From Clostridium isatidis (GTDB lineage: Bacteria > Bacillota > Clostridia > Clostridiales > Clostridiaceae), in the NCBI RefSeq assembly GCF_002285495.1, contig NZ_CP016786.1, positions 696,001 to 760,000 of the forward strand: 64,000 nucleotides of DNA, given 5' to 3'. The position numbers and the translations under genes are program-made. Positions 1 through 8,105 of this stretch are shown piece by piece. The notes below the pieces were generated by a model, which made no database searches, was not told where the DNA came from, and saw only the letters and a program-made list of their open reading frames with translations. Numbering within the stretch: position 1 is the first letter of the stretch; every line of letters begins with the position of its first letter.

Positions 1-282
1 TTTGAAATCTCCGTCCACTAATAATTCTTTGTCAAAAGTTAAATCATTTAAGATTGCTATTATCCAAGTTCCATCTTTACTAATTGCTTTTTCAAAGGCT
101 TCATTTTCTTTGACAATTGAAGCTGTTGTAATAGCATCAGCGTTTTCATTATCAGTTTTATCTTGATTTTGTTCAGTAGTTCCTTTGTCACTTGTATCAG
201 TATCATTATTTTGTCCACAAGCTACAAAAGCAACTGCTGTCAATGTAAAGATTAATGCTGCTAATAATTTTTTTGTTTTCAT
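1..282 (-). CDS. Putative lipoprotein, 5' part only
   Basis: The gene starts at 282 on the minus strand behind a GGAGGAAT ribosome binding site and runs off the left edge, so only about 94 residues are seen. A lipoprotein signal is clear: a lysine-rich N-terminus, a hydrophobic stretch and a lipobox-like AFVACG with the Cys at residue 22. An Asp/Asn/Thr-rich linker follows. The visible mature part begins with the stretch TASIVKENEAFEKAISKDG. I believe this resembles clostridial lipoproteins of unknown function, but the visible part is too short to name a domain. It is predicted to be anchored on the outer face of the membrane. Confidence 0.75.
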   Translation of the reverse strand, partial: MKTKKLLAALIFTLTAVAFVACGQNNDTDTSDKGTTEQNQDKTDNENADAITTASIVKENEAFEKAISKDGTWIIAILNDLTFDKELLVDGDFK

Positions 283-393
283 ATGTATTCCTCCATACTT
301 GTATTTTTCATAAATAGTTGAAATAATTGTTTTAAAATTTTTAATAGTTTTTATATATTATTATTTTTTATATATTATTAAATTTTATTCATA

Positions 394-427
394 AAATAAA
401 AAAATCCACTTAGGGATTTTTTTATTA
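394..427 (-). terminator. Rho-independent terminator after the csp pair
   Basis: The sequence AAAAAAATCC, a short loop and GGATTTTTTT form an A/T-flanked hairpin just past the 3' end of the second protease gene. It reads as a terminator on both strands, but only the csp operon ends here. Confidence 0.6.
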
Positions 428-460
428 GTTAGATTATATGTTATATTTAAAAAACTTGTT

Positions 461-2185
461 TTAAGTTATATTGTCAAATAATCTTAAGATATTTAGCATT
501 CCAAAGCCCCACTGAGGATTAGGATATATATCTCCAGATCTTTCATTTACTCCCCTAGCCAGATAAGTTTTTAAAGTTTGGGTATAGAGATTTGTATCAT
601 TACCTTTAATTATTCCCCATTCAAAAATCATAGCGCATGCTCCTGCAACTATAGCTCCAGCAACACAAGTTCCGCTTATAACTGCAATTTCATTGTTGGG
701 GGCAGTAGTCATTGCAGTTTCACCACCAGCAGCTACATCAATTGGGTTTATATATCCTGATGTAAAAGCATTTCCAGAATAATCAACTAAATTGTTATTG
801 TTTTGATTATAAGCAGCTGCAGTTATAATAAAAGGTGAATTACCTGGACTTGTTATAGTACCATAAGGATCAGCAGGATTAAATTGAGTACCTGGAAGGG
901 TTAAATCTCCTTGAGGCAGCCAGGCGTTTATTGATCCACCTATTATTAGATTACCGAGAAATCTTAATCTCCAAATTCCAGGCTGTAAGTTTGTAAAAAC
1001 AATTCTAATATTTTGGTCTCCAGTATTTTCGTCAGGTATGAAATAGAATATATCTACTCGTGTATTTTCAAATACAAAATTATGGGTGTAATTGTTTGTG
1101 GTATAATTTATAATTCCAGTATTATCCCCAGAGGGAGATACTATATCAACAGATACAACATTAGGAAGATCTACCCAAACATCTACAATTAATGAACCTT
1201 GACCTGGGGCAACATCTAAATCAAAGGTTTTAATAGGTTCTTCAGGTCTAAGAGTAGCAGAAGCATGTCTTCTAGTATTTCTTTCATTACCTGTAACAGT
1301 TACTATAGTAAAACCATTGTATAAAGCTAAGCTGTTAATATATCTTTCAAGAAGAGTTGAACCTTTATGGCTGCCTAGACTTGAACCTAACGGAAGATAT
1401 ACAACAATAGGATCTAGAATAGTTAAAGCATAGTTAGAAATAACTCTTAAGGCTGAAAATATAGTAACTGTATTATAAACAGGTTCTTGTGTATCCACCT
1501 GATAAAGAGCTTTAAAAGCTCTATCTTCTACTAGTTTTATAATAATAAATCTACAATCAGGGACAACACCTCTTAAATTAGGATTTTTACCTCTCCCACC
1601 TATTAGACCAGCCATATTAGTACCATGTCCAATTTCATCTCTTACGGGAACAATAGAATAAGGATCCCCACCTTGCCTGTAAGTATTTATGGCTTCTTGA
1701 ATTTGCTCACTATTGTAAAGCGCCCCAAAAAAAGTTTCAAAGCCTTCGGTTTGAGATGGTTGATTATTAGCACTTTGGTCCCAAATAAATTCTATACGAG
1801 TATTTCCTTCTTCATCCATAAATTCTTCGTTCAAATAATCTATTCCTGTATCAATTATAGTTACCTTAACACCAGTACCTAAAAGATTTAAAGGCAGATT
1901 TAGTTGAAGAAATTCTGCCTGTGAGGCCGCTAAAGGAGAAATTTGTTGAAGGCTATAAACTGTATAAGGTTTTATATATATAATTGTTTCAAAGGGTGAA
2001 CTTACAAGCCATTTTTCGATGGTGTCGAATGTTGATAATATTGCATATTTATCAGTCAATATTGTGATTTTAAGGTCGGGATAATTTGCTATTTCTGCTG
2101 CAACATCACCTATATAATGGACAATATAATGGTAAATATCAGGATTGTTAAAAATGTTTTCATCAGGATTAAATTGTCTATTCAA
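461..2185 (-). CDS. Csp-type subtilisin-like protein with catalytic Ser replaced by Cys
   Basis: Peptidase S8 family protein of the Csp germination protease group, whose members act in clostridial spores upstream of the cortex hydrolase SleC. I chose the TTG start at 2185: the segment AGGATGGTGAT lies at good distance before it, while the in-frame ATG at 2197 has no ribosome binding site. This gives about 574 residues and an 8-nt overlap with the upstream gene's stop, which suggests translational coupling. The catalytic Asp (TIIDTG, about residue 112) and His (GHGTNMAG, about 187) are present. The Ser motif reads SGTCVAG, with Cys near residue 507 (TGT codon) in place of Ser. The oxyanion-type Asn in VTGNE is kept. 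It is probably a poorly active or non-proteolytic partner of the protein encoded upstream. C. difficile CspC, also catalytically dead, is a precedent. Confidence 0.88.
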   Translation of the reverse strand: MNRQFNPDENIFNNPDIYHYIVHYIGDVAAEIANYPDLKITILTDKYAILSTFDTIEKWLVSSPFETIIYIKPYTVYSLQQISPLAASQAEFLQLNLPLNLLGTGVKVTIIDTGIDYLNEEFMDEEGNTRIEFIWDQSANNQPSQTEGFETFFGALYNSEQIQEAINTYRQGGDPYSIVPVRDEIGHGTNMAGLIGGRGKNPNLRGVVPDCRFIIIKLVEDRAFKALYQVDTQEPVYNTVTIFSALRVISNYALTILDPIVVYLPLGSSLGSHKGSTLLERYINSLALYNGFTIVTVTGNERNTRRHASATLRPEEPIKTFDLDVAPGQGSLIVDVWVDLPNVVSVDIVSPSGDNTGIINYTTNNYTHNFVFENTRVDIFYFIPDENTGDQNIRIVFTNLQPGIWRLRFLGNLIIGGSINAWLPQGDLTLPGTQFNPADPYGTITSPGNSPFIITAAAYNQNNNNLVDYSGNAFTSGYINPIDVAAGGETAMTTAPNNEIAVISGTCVAGAIVAGACAMIFEWGIIKGNDTNLYTQTLKTYLARGVNERSGDIYPNPQWGFGMLNILRLFDNIT

Positions 2186-4001
2186 TTTTATCACCATCCT
2201 TTTTGGGGAGTTTATAAAATTCTTTAAGCTTATCAATTTTTGAATTGTTAAATTCATTAGATTCTCTAAAAAGATTAGTAAAAATCCTAGCAATAAAGTT
2301 AAAGGTTCCTAGTAAATTAAATTCTCCATATCCAATATCTACATTTGGATATGTAAAATTAGGATTTCTAGTAGAACCATAAATTAAGTAGCTTCTAATT
2401 TTTATAGTAGACATAGACCTATCATTACCCTTTATAATCCCCCATTCAAAAAGAAGGGCACAAGCACCAGCAATAATAGCAGAGGCAGCGGAAGCGCCAG
2501 ATAAAGTACTTTCATTACCGTTAACATCGGAAGCTAATATGTCTACACCAGTAGTAGCAATAGCTGGATTAATAAATCCATTAACATTAAAGCCTTTACC
2601 AGAAGTAGGGGTAATTGAATTATTGACACCTAAATAGGCTACACTTAACATATTCATTGTGGTAGAAGGAACAAGTAAAGTGTTTTCTGGGTTAGGAGTC
2701 AAAAATTCTACACCAGGAGGCAGAGTGTTGCTTGGTGGCATCCAAATATCATATCTTCCGCTTACTATATAGTAACCAATAAGATCAACTCTCCAAATAC
2801 CTGGTTTAATTCTTGTGAACTCTACATTAATAAGTTCATTACCTGTAAAGTGTTCAGGGGTAAAATAACTTATTCTAACTGAAGTATTAGTGAATACATA
2901 GTTATATGTTAGTACTTTACCAGTTTGTGAAATTATAATTCCACTAGATTCTCCAGTAGGAGATGTAATATTTATTGAGGCTCTGTTAGGACTTTGAAGC
3001 CATATACTAAAGGAAAAATTTCTTAATTCCCTAGAAATTCTAAATTCTTGAGTAGATATTTCATTTACTCCTGGTATAAATCCTGAAACATGTCCTTGAG
3101 CATTACCTTCATTTCCAGTACCAATTACTATGCATAAGTGGCCATAATTCATTAAATTTAGTATATATCTAGATATTAAATTAGCTCCATCGTGACTACC
3201 AAAGGTCGTACCGACGCCAATATAGATAACCATAGGTCTATTAAGTCTAAGAAACTCATTTTTAAGAAACTCAATAGCAGTGAATAGTTCTGACATGTTA
3301 TATACAGGAGGAGGAGTCATATTATTTTCAAGAATTTTCTGTCGAAAGTTAGTAGACTGAAATAGCTTAACTATTACAAAGTCACATCCATTAGCAACTC
3401 CTTGCAAATCTGGATCTTCACCTCTAGCCCCTATAATACTTGCAACTTTAGTCCCATGTCCAACATCATCGATTGAAGGAACAATTGCATAAGGATCCTC
3501 ATTATTTCTGCTAGCTTGAATTGCTAAATTAATTTGATCATTTGTAAATACTTTACCCATATACATATTATAATTATCTTGGAAATCATTAGAGCTTATA
3601 GTTTGATCCCAGAGTGTAATTATTCTAGATGTACCATCTTCCCGCATAAATTCAGGGTTTAAATAGTTTATTCCAGTATCTATAATACCTACAACTACAC
3701 CTCTTCCACTAACATCTAAATAAGGATTTAACTTAATATTATTAATATTATCTACATAAGAAGGAGAAATTTCTTGAAGTACCAGCATTGTACGAATATC
3801 TATATATACTATTGAAGGTACATCTATTAATAATCGATTTATATCATTTTCATTTACAGCAATAACAGCAAATGCTTCAGTAATTGGTATACCACAAGCA
3901 TAATCAATTTTTGCCATTTCTTCAAGAAAAGGGCCTCTATATTCAATTAAATAGTTTCCAACGGATGGATCAAAAAATAAACTGCAATTTGTCTGTATCA
4001 T
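2178..4001 (-). CDS. Csp-type germination serine protease, intact triad
   Basis: Subtilisin-like peptidase S8 of the Csp family, predicted to process the cortex-lytic enzyme SleC during spore germination. Start chosen at 4001 (MIQTNCSLF) because AGGAGAACCT precedes it; the longer reading frame lacks a site. The protein is about 607 residues: a short N-terminal prodomain-like region, then Asp in GIIDTG (about 108), His in VGHGTKVAS (about 182) and Ser in SGASAASA (about 504). A jellyroll-like insertion of about 130 residues precedes the Ser region, as expected for Csp proteins. It is first in a two-gene operon with the Cys-variant paralogue. A forespore sigma-factor promoter is expected, but I could not identify one in the AT-rich 4002-4227 gap. 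I cannot say which of CspA, B or C it is. Confidence 0.88.
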   Translation of the reverse strand: MIQTNCSLFFDPSVGNYLIEYRGPFLEEMAKIDYACGIPITEAFAVIAVNENDINRLLIDVPSIVYIDIRTMLVLQEISPSYVDNINNIKLNPYLDVSGRGVVVGIIDTGINYLNPEFMREDGTSRIITLWDQTISSNDFQDNYNMYMGKVFTNDQINLAIQASRNNEDPYAIVPSIDDVGHGTKVASIIGARGEDPDLQGVANGCDFVIVKLFQSTNFRQKILENNMTPPPVYNMSELFTAIEFLKNEFLRLNRPMVIYIGVGTTFGSHDGANLISRYILNLMNYGHLCIVIGTGNEGNAQGHVSGFIPGVNEISTQEFRISRELRNFSFSIWLQSPNRASINITSPTGESSGIIISQTGKVLTYNYVFTNTSVRISYFTPEHFTGNELINVEFTRIKPGIWRVDLIGYYIVSGRYDIWMPPSNTLPPGVEFLTPNPENTLLVPSTTMNMLSVAYLGVNNSITPTSGKGFNVNGFINPAIATTGVDILASDVNGNESTLSGASAASAIIAGACALLFEWGIIKGNDRSMSTIKIRSYLIYGSTRNPNFTYPNVDIGYGEFNLLGTFNFIARIFTNLFRESNEFNNSKIDKLKEFYKLPKKDGDKIE

Positions 4002-4227
4002 AGGTTCTCCTAAAAATATCATAAAATTATACATTATTATATTAGAAAAACTATAAGAGTATGAATCATTTGATAAAATTAGTAAATTGCAATTAAATAT
4101 AAAAAAAATAAATATAAAATTGAAAATAATAAATAATAAAAATAAGGTTATAATTGTACTTTAATTTCAATTTATATTTATTAAAGGAAAAAGGCATAAT
4201 ATTTATAATTAATGAATTGGAGGTAAA

Positions 4228-5259
4228 ATGGTGAAAAGAATATTAATAATTAATTTTTGTATTTCATTATTTTTATTCTTATGTGTAAGAAATATAAAAG
4301 TTAATGCACAACCAAATGGGGAAATAGTAAAAGCAGCGGTATTCTTTTATGATGAAGATAATGCTTATAATATTGCTCTAAAAGAAAATTTAATTAATCT
4401 TGTGAATAACAGTTATAAGGATATAGAATTGCTTTTTTATGATGGTAAAGAAAATCAAGAGCTTCAAAATAATCAATTGAATGAGGCTTTAAAAAATGAT
4501 GTAGATATAATATTTATGAATATAGTTGATACAAATAAAACGGATAATATTGTTGATAAGGTTAAAGGATATAATATTCCGCTTATATTTTTTGCTAGAG
4601 AGCCTAAATCCTTTGACGCAATTAAATCCTATGGAAAATCCATCTTTATTGGTACTGATGATTGTGAATTAGGTTTTGTTGAGGCAGATATGATATTAAA
4701 TCAGATTAAGAATAAAAAATTAATAGATAGAAATCACAATGGTAAGCTAGATTATATTTTGCTTAGAGGAAATAAGGAAAGTATAGAATCAAGTTTAAGA
4801 AGCCGCTGCACCTTGGAAAAAATGAAAAGTAACCTTGAAATTAATGAGCTTTATTCTGGCAATTTTAATTGGGATAGGAAAATAGTAAAAGATTATTTAT
4901 CTCCATTACTTTTGCTAAGACTTCAAGATATAGACATAATAATTTCAAATAATGATGAAATGGCACTTGGAGCAATTGATGCCCTTCAGGAATTTGGCTA
5001 TAACTTAGGTGATGAAAAAAAGTATATACCTGTATTTGGGATAGATGGAATTCCTGAAGCTAGAGAACTAATGCAAAAGGGAATAATGGAGGGAACAGTA
5101 ATTCAAGATTCTAAAATAATGGCGGATGCAATTCGTATAATTGGACTTAATATGTATCAGGAAAAGAATCCTTTAGAGGATACAGATTATACTTTTGATG
5201 AAAGCGGGGTTGCCATAAGAATACCAAACGGAGGATATGTTTTAAGAACAGAAAATTAA
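4228..5259 (+). CDS. Secreted galactose/glucose-binding protein-like (MglB family), copy 1
   Basis: Periplasmic-binding-protein type 1 fold, similar to the galactose-binding protein MglB. An N-terminal signal (hydrophobic core, then KVNA before QPN) is followed by the two-lobed domain. Family landmarks are visible: DEDNAY near the ligand loop, FFAREP, an EF-hand-like DRNHNGKLDY corresponding to the calcium loop of MglB, NWDRK with the sugar-stacking Trp, ISNNDEMALGA and VFGIDGIPEA. There is no lipobox Cys, so membrane anchoring through lipid is not indicated. The ribosome binding site is GGAGGTAAA. No ABC permease or ATPase lies nearby. The next gene is a paralogue. It may be an orphan sugar-binding protein that serves a distant transporter or a sensor. 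Confidence 0.85.
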   Translation: MVKRILIINFCISLFLFLCVRNIKVNAQPNGEIVKAAVFFYDEDNAYNIALKENLINLVNNSYKDIELLFYDGKENQELQNNQLNEALKNDVDIIFMNIVDTNKTDNIVDKVKGYNIPLIFFAREPKSFDAIKSYGKSIFIGTDDCELGFVEADMILNQIKNKKLIDRNHNGKLDYILLRGNKESIESSLRSRCTLEKMKSNLEINELYSGNFNWDRKIVKDYLSPLLLLRLQDIDIIISNNDEMALGAIDALQEFGYNLGDEKKYIPVFGIDGIPEARELMQKGIMEGTVIQDSKIMADAIRIIGLNMYQEKNPLEDTDYTFDESGVAIRIPNGGYVLRTEN

Positions 5260-5317
5260 TATAGTATTCAAATCTGATTACTTTTTAAGAATACTATTTA
5301 ATAAATGGAGGATACAA

Positions 5318-6346
5318 ATGAAAAGAAAAATTATTATAAGCTTCTCTTTATTATTAATTTTAGTATTTAATTCTAGTATTTTAATAGCAGAGAGTCAGCC
5401 AAATGAAATAAAGAGATTTGCTGTTCTTTTTTATGATGAAAGTGATGCTTATATTTCTTTAGTAAAAGAAGCTTTACAGGAAATTCAACAACTTAACCCT
5501 GATAAGGTAGAATTTATATATTATGATGCTGCCAATAATCAAGGAATTCAAAATCAGCAATTAGAAGAAGTTCTTAGAAATAATATAGATGGAATATTGG
5601 TTAATATAGTTGATTATAATAGTTCAGAACCCATAGTTAATAGGGCAAAGGAAAATAATATTCCTATAATTTTCTTTAATAGAGAACCTAGCACTTTAGA
5701 CAGTATTAAATCTTATGGAAAATCAATTTTTATCGGAACAAGTGGCTGTCAATCAGGCAATATGCAAGGGGAGATGATAGTAAATCAATTACAGAAAAAT
5801 TTAGTTCAAGATAGAAATCAAAATAACCAATTAGATTATGTATTATTAAAGGGACCGAGAAATAATAAAGAAGCTATAGAAAGAAGTCGTTGTGTAATAG
5901 AGCAAATTAATAATAGCGGTATAAGAACAAAAGAGCTTTATTCTGAATTTATGAATTGGGACAGGGAAATTACAAAGGAGAGATTAACACCTATATTATC
6001 AAGAATTGTAACAGATTTAGATGTTATAATTTCAAATAATGATCAAATGGCAATTGGAGCAATAGAGGTTCTTCAGCAATATGGTTATAATTTGCCTGGA
6101 GGAAGAAATTACATACCTGTTTTTGGAATTGATGCTATTCCAGAAGCTATTGATTTAATAAACACAGGAATTATGGAAGGTACAGTATTACAAGATGCAA
6201 AATCTATGGCAGAGGCTATGTATATAACAAGTATGAACTTTGCTGAGGGCAAAAGACCTTTGGCTGGAACGGATTTTGAATTTGACTCTACTGGAGTGGC
6301 ATTAAGGATACCTTATCCTGATTATATTGTCAGACCATCAACTTAA
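5318..6346 (+). CDS. Secreted galactose/glucose-binding protein-like (MglB family), copy 2
   Basis: Tandem paralogue of the preceding gene, same length and order of motifs: DESDAY, FFNREP, calcium-loop-like DRNQNNQLDY, NWDRE, ISNNDQMAIGA and VFGIDAIPEA. This copy matches the MglB consensus better (FNREP instead of FAREP). The signal peptide core is followed by ILIAESQ, a likely signal peptidase I site, and there is again no lipobox. It starts behind GGAGGATACAA, 58 nt after copy 1, so the two are probably co-transcribed. The pair probably arose by duplication. Sugar-contacting Asp, Asn and Trp residues are retained in both, so ligand binding is likely; the partner is unknown. Confidence 0.87.
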   Translation: MKRKIIISFSLLLILVFNSSILIAESQPNEIKRFAVLFYDESDAYISLVKEALQEIQQLNPDKVEFIYYDAANNQGIQNQQLEEVLRNNIDGILVNIVDYNSSEPIVNRAKENNIPIIFFNREPSTLDSIKSYGKSIFIGTSGCQSGNMQGEMIVNQLQKNLVQDRNQNNQLDYVLLKGPRNNKEAIERSRCVIEQINNSGIRTKELYSEFMNWDREITKERLTPILSRIVTDLDVIISNNDQMAIGAIEVLQQYGYNLPGGRNYIPVFGIDAIPEAIDLINTGIMEGTVLQDAKSMAEAMYITSMNFAEGKRPLAGTDFEFDSTGVALRIPYPDYIVRPST

Positions 6347-6431
6347 TAAGTTATTTAGGAAAAATTAACTTTAATATTCAAAGTATTTGTGATAAAATTA
6401 TTTTGAAAATTAACAATGGGGGAGTATTAAT

Positions 6432-6569
6432 ATGAAGCATATAAGAACAATAAACAAAACTAATATAAAAAATAGTTTAGTTAAACCAGGATGTAAAGAA
6501 TGTGCTAATTCATGTCAATCAGCTTGCAAAACTTCATGTACAGTTGCAAATGTAGCATGTGAAAATTAG
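6432..6569 (+). CDS. scfA: SCIFF ranthipeptide precursor
   Basis: A 45-residue peptide behind GGGGGAG that matches the SCIFF family (six cysteines in forty-five residues): a Lys/Asn-rich leader of about 20 residues, then Cys at 21, 24, 28, 32, 36 and 43. Between them are Ser and Thr residues, including the KTSCT segment that can accept a thioether bridge. Known members, such as CteA of C. thermocellum, are substrates of a radical SAM maturase that links Cys sulfur to a Thr carbon. Spacing to the maturase gene is 61 nt, with a hairpin between. Length, Cys count and context agree fully with the family. Confidence 0.95.
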   Translation: MKHIRTINKTNIKNSLVKPGCKECANSCQSACKTSCTVANVACEN

Positions 6570-6576
6570 TAAGCAG

Positions 6577-6611
6577 GCAGCAGCTAATTAGTTGCTGCTT
6601 TCTTTATTTTT
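6577..6611 (+). terminator. Attenuating terminator between SCIFF peptide and maturase
   Basis: GCAGCAGCTAA pairs with TTAGTTGCTGC and is followed by TTTCTTTATTTTT. The hairpin sits inside the presumed operon, so it would yield much more precursor mRNA than maturase mRNA, a common arrangement for peptide natural products. Confidence 0.75.
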
Positions 6612-6630
6612 ATGTCTGGAGGTAATATAA

Positions 6631-7986
6631 ATGGCATTAATACACAAATTTAAGCAAGGTGAAAATTATTTTGTTTTAGATGTAAATACTGGATCTGTTC
6701 ACATAGTAGACGAGCTTGTTTATGACATACTTTCTGATGAGGGAATGAGAAGTAAGGAAGAACTATTAGAAGTTCTATCAGAAAAGTATGAAAAAGAAGC
6801 TATATCAGAAGCTTATGATGAAATTAATGAACTTATTAAAGAAGGACTTCTTTATACTGAAGATAGGTATGAAGAAATTGCCCATAGTTCTATGGATGAC
6901 AGAGATTATATAAAGGCTGTTTGCCTAAATATAATTCATGGATGTAATTTAAGATGCAAATACTGTTTTGCAGATGAAGGGGAGTATAATGGGCATAAGG
7001 GGGTTATGTCTTTAGAAACTGCCAAAAAAGCAATAGATTATGTAGTTAAAAGAAGTGGTCCTAGAAAAAATATAGAAATAGATTTATTTGGTGGAGAACC
7101 AACTTTAATAATGGATACTATAAAGGAAATTATTAAGTATGCTAGGGAAAACGAAAAGAAGTGGGATAAAAACATTAGATTTACAATGACTACAAACTCA
7201 ACCATATTAAATGAAGAAATGATGGAATTTATGGATAAGGAAATGGGAAATATAATTTTATCATTAGATGGAAGAAAGTCTGTAAATGATAAGGTTAGAA
7301 TAAAAGTTGATGGCAGCGGCTCTTATGATGATATATTACCTAACATTAAAAAGATGATAAGCAAGAGAACACCTGGTAAGACTTATTATGTTAGAGGTAC
7401 TTTTACAAGAGCTAACACAGACTTTTATGAAGATGTAATGGCGATGGTAAATGAAGGTTTTAGGGAAATATCTATAGAACCTGTTGTACTGCCAGATGAA
7501 CATCCTCTTTCTTTAAGGGAAGAAGATTTAGAAACTATAATGGAAAACTATGATAAATTATACGAAGATATGGCTAAAAGAAAAAGGGAAAATAAGGATG
7601 AATATACTTTCTACCATTTTAATATTGATCTAAATGGAGGCCCTTGCGTTTATAAAAGAATTTCAGGTTGTGGTGCCGGCTTTGAATATGTTGCAATTAC
7701 CCCACAGGGGGAAGTTTATCCATGTCATCAGTTTGTAGGAAAAGAAGAATTTAAACTTGGAAGCATATATGATGATACTTATAATGCTGAATTAGGCAAG
7801 AAATTTAAAAGAGCTCACATATATAATAAACCAAAATGTAGGGAATGTTGGGCAAAATTCTATTGTAGTGGTGGATGCCAGGCAAATAATCATGCCTTTA
7901 ATGGAGATATGAATATTCCTTATGAAATTGGTTGTAAAATGCAAAAGAAGAGGATTGAGTGTGCTATAGCATTAAAAGCGGAGTAG
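6631..7986 (+). CDS. scfB: SCIFF radical SAM maturase (thioether-forming, SPASM type)
   Basis: Radical S-adenosylmethionine enzyme, 451 residues, that installs thioether crosslinks in the SCIFF peptide. Order of parts: an N-terminal PqqD-like peptide-recognition region (about 1-80); the radical SAM core with Cys105, Cys109 and Cys112 in HGCNLRCKYC; the SAM-binding FGGEP (about 152-156); and a C-terminal SPASM region with Cys residues in GPCVY, SGCGAG, VYPCHQF, KPKCRECWAKFYC and GGCQ, which bind auxiliary iron-sulfur clusters. Strong GGAGGTAATATAA site. It directly follows the peptide gene. A CteB-like thioether activity is expected from the family. Confidence 0.95.
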   Translation: MALIHKFKQGENYFVLDVNTGSVHIVDELVYDILSDEGMRSKEELLEVLSEKYEKEAISEAYDEINELIKEGLLYTEDRYEEIAHSSMDDRDYIKAVCLNIIHGCNLRCKYCFADEGEYNGHKGVMSLETAKKAIDYVVKRSGPRKNIEIDLFGGEPTLIMDTIKEIIKYARENEKKWDKNIRFTMTTNSTILNEEMMEFMDKEMGNIILSLDGRKSVNDKVRIKVDGSGSYDDILPNIKKMISKRTPGKTYYVRGTFTRANTDFYEDVMAMVNEGFREISIEPVVLPDEHPLSLREEDLETIMENYDKLYEDMAKRKRENKDEYTFYHFNIDLNGGPCVYKRISGCGAGFEYVAITPQGEVYPCHQFVGKEEFKLGSIYDDTYNAELGKKFKRAHIYNKPKCRECWAKFYCSGGCQANNHAFNGDMNIPYEIGCKMQKKRIECAIALKAE

Positions 7987-8021
7987 TATTTTTAGTGTAT
8001 TTTACAGTTAATGATTATTTA

Positions 8022-8057
8022 GAAAATGAGTAAACTCGAAAGAGTTTGCTCATTTTT
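8022..8057 (+). terminator. Terminator after SCIFF maturase
   Basis: AAATGAGTAAACTC pairs with GAGTTTGCTCATTT (one G-U pair) around a GAAA tetraloop, followed by T residues. It separates the maturase from the M16 peptidase transcript or lowers read-through into it. Confidence 0.85.
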
Positions 8058-8105
8058 ACAATTTATTAAGGTTGAATAATTATTAAAATTAGGAGTGTAT
8101 CTTAT

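Noticed and set aside
1625..1882. Plus-strand open frame of 85 codons inside the csp gene
   Set aside because: Lies wholly antisense to a conserved protease gene, has no ribosome binding site and no recognisable domain.
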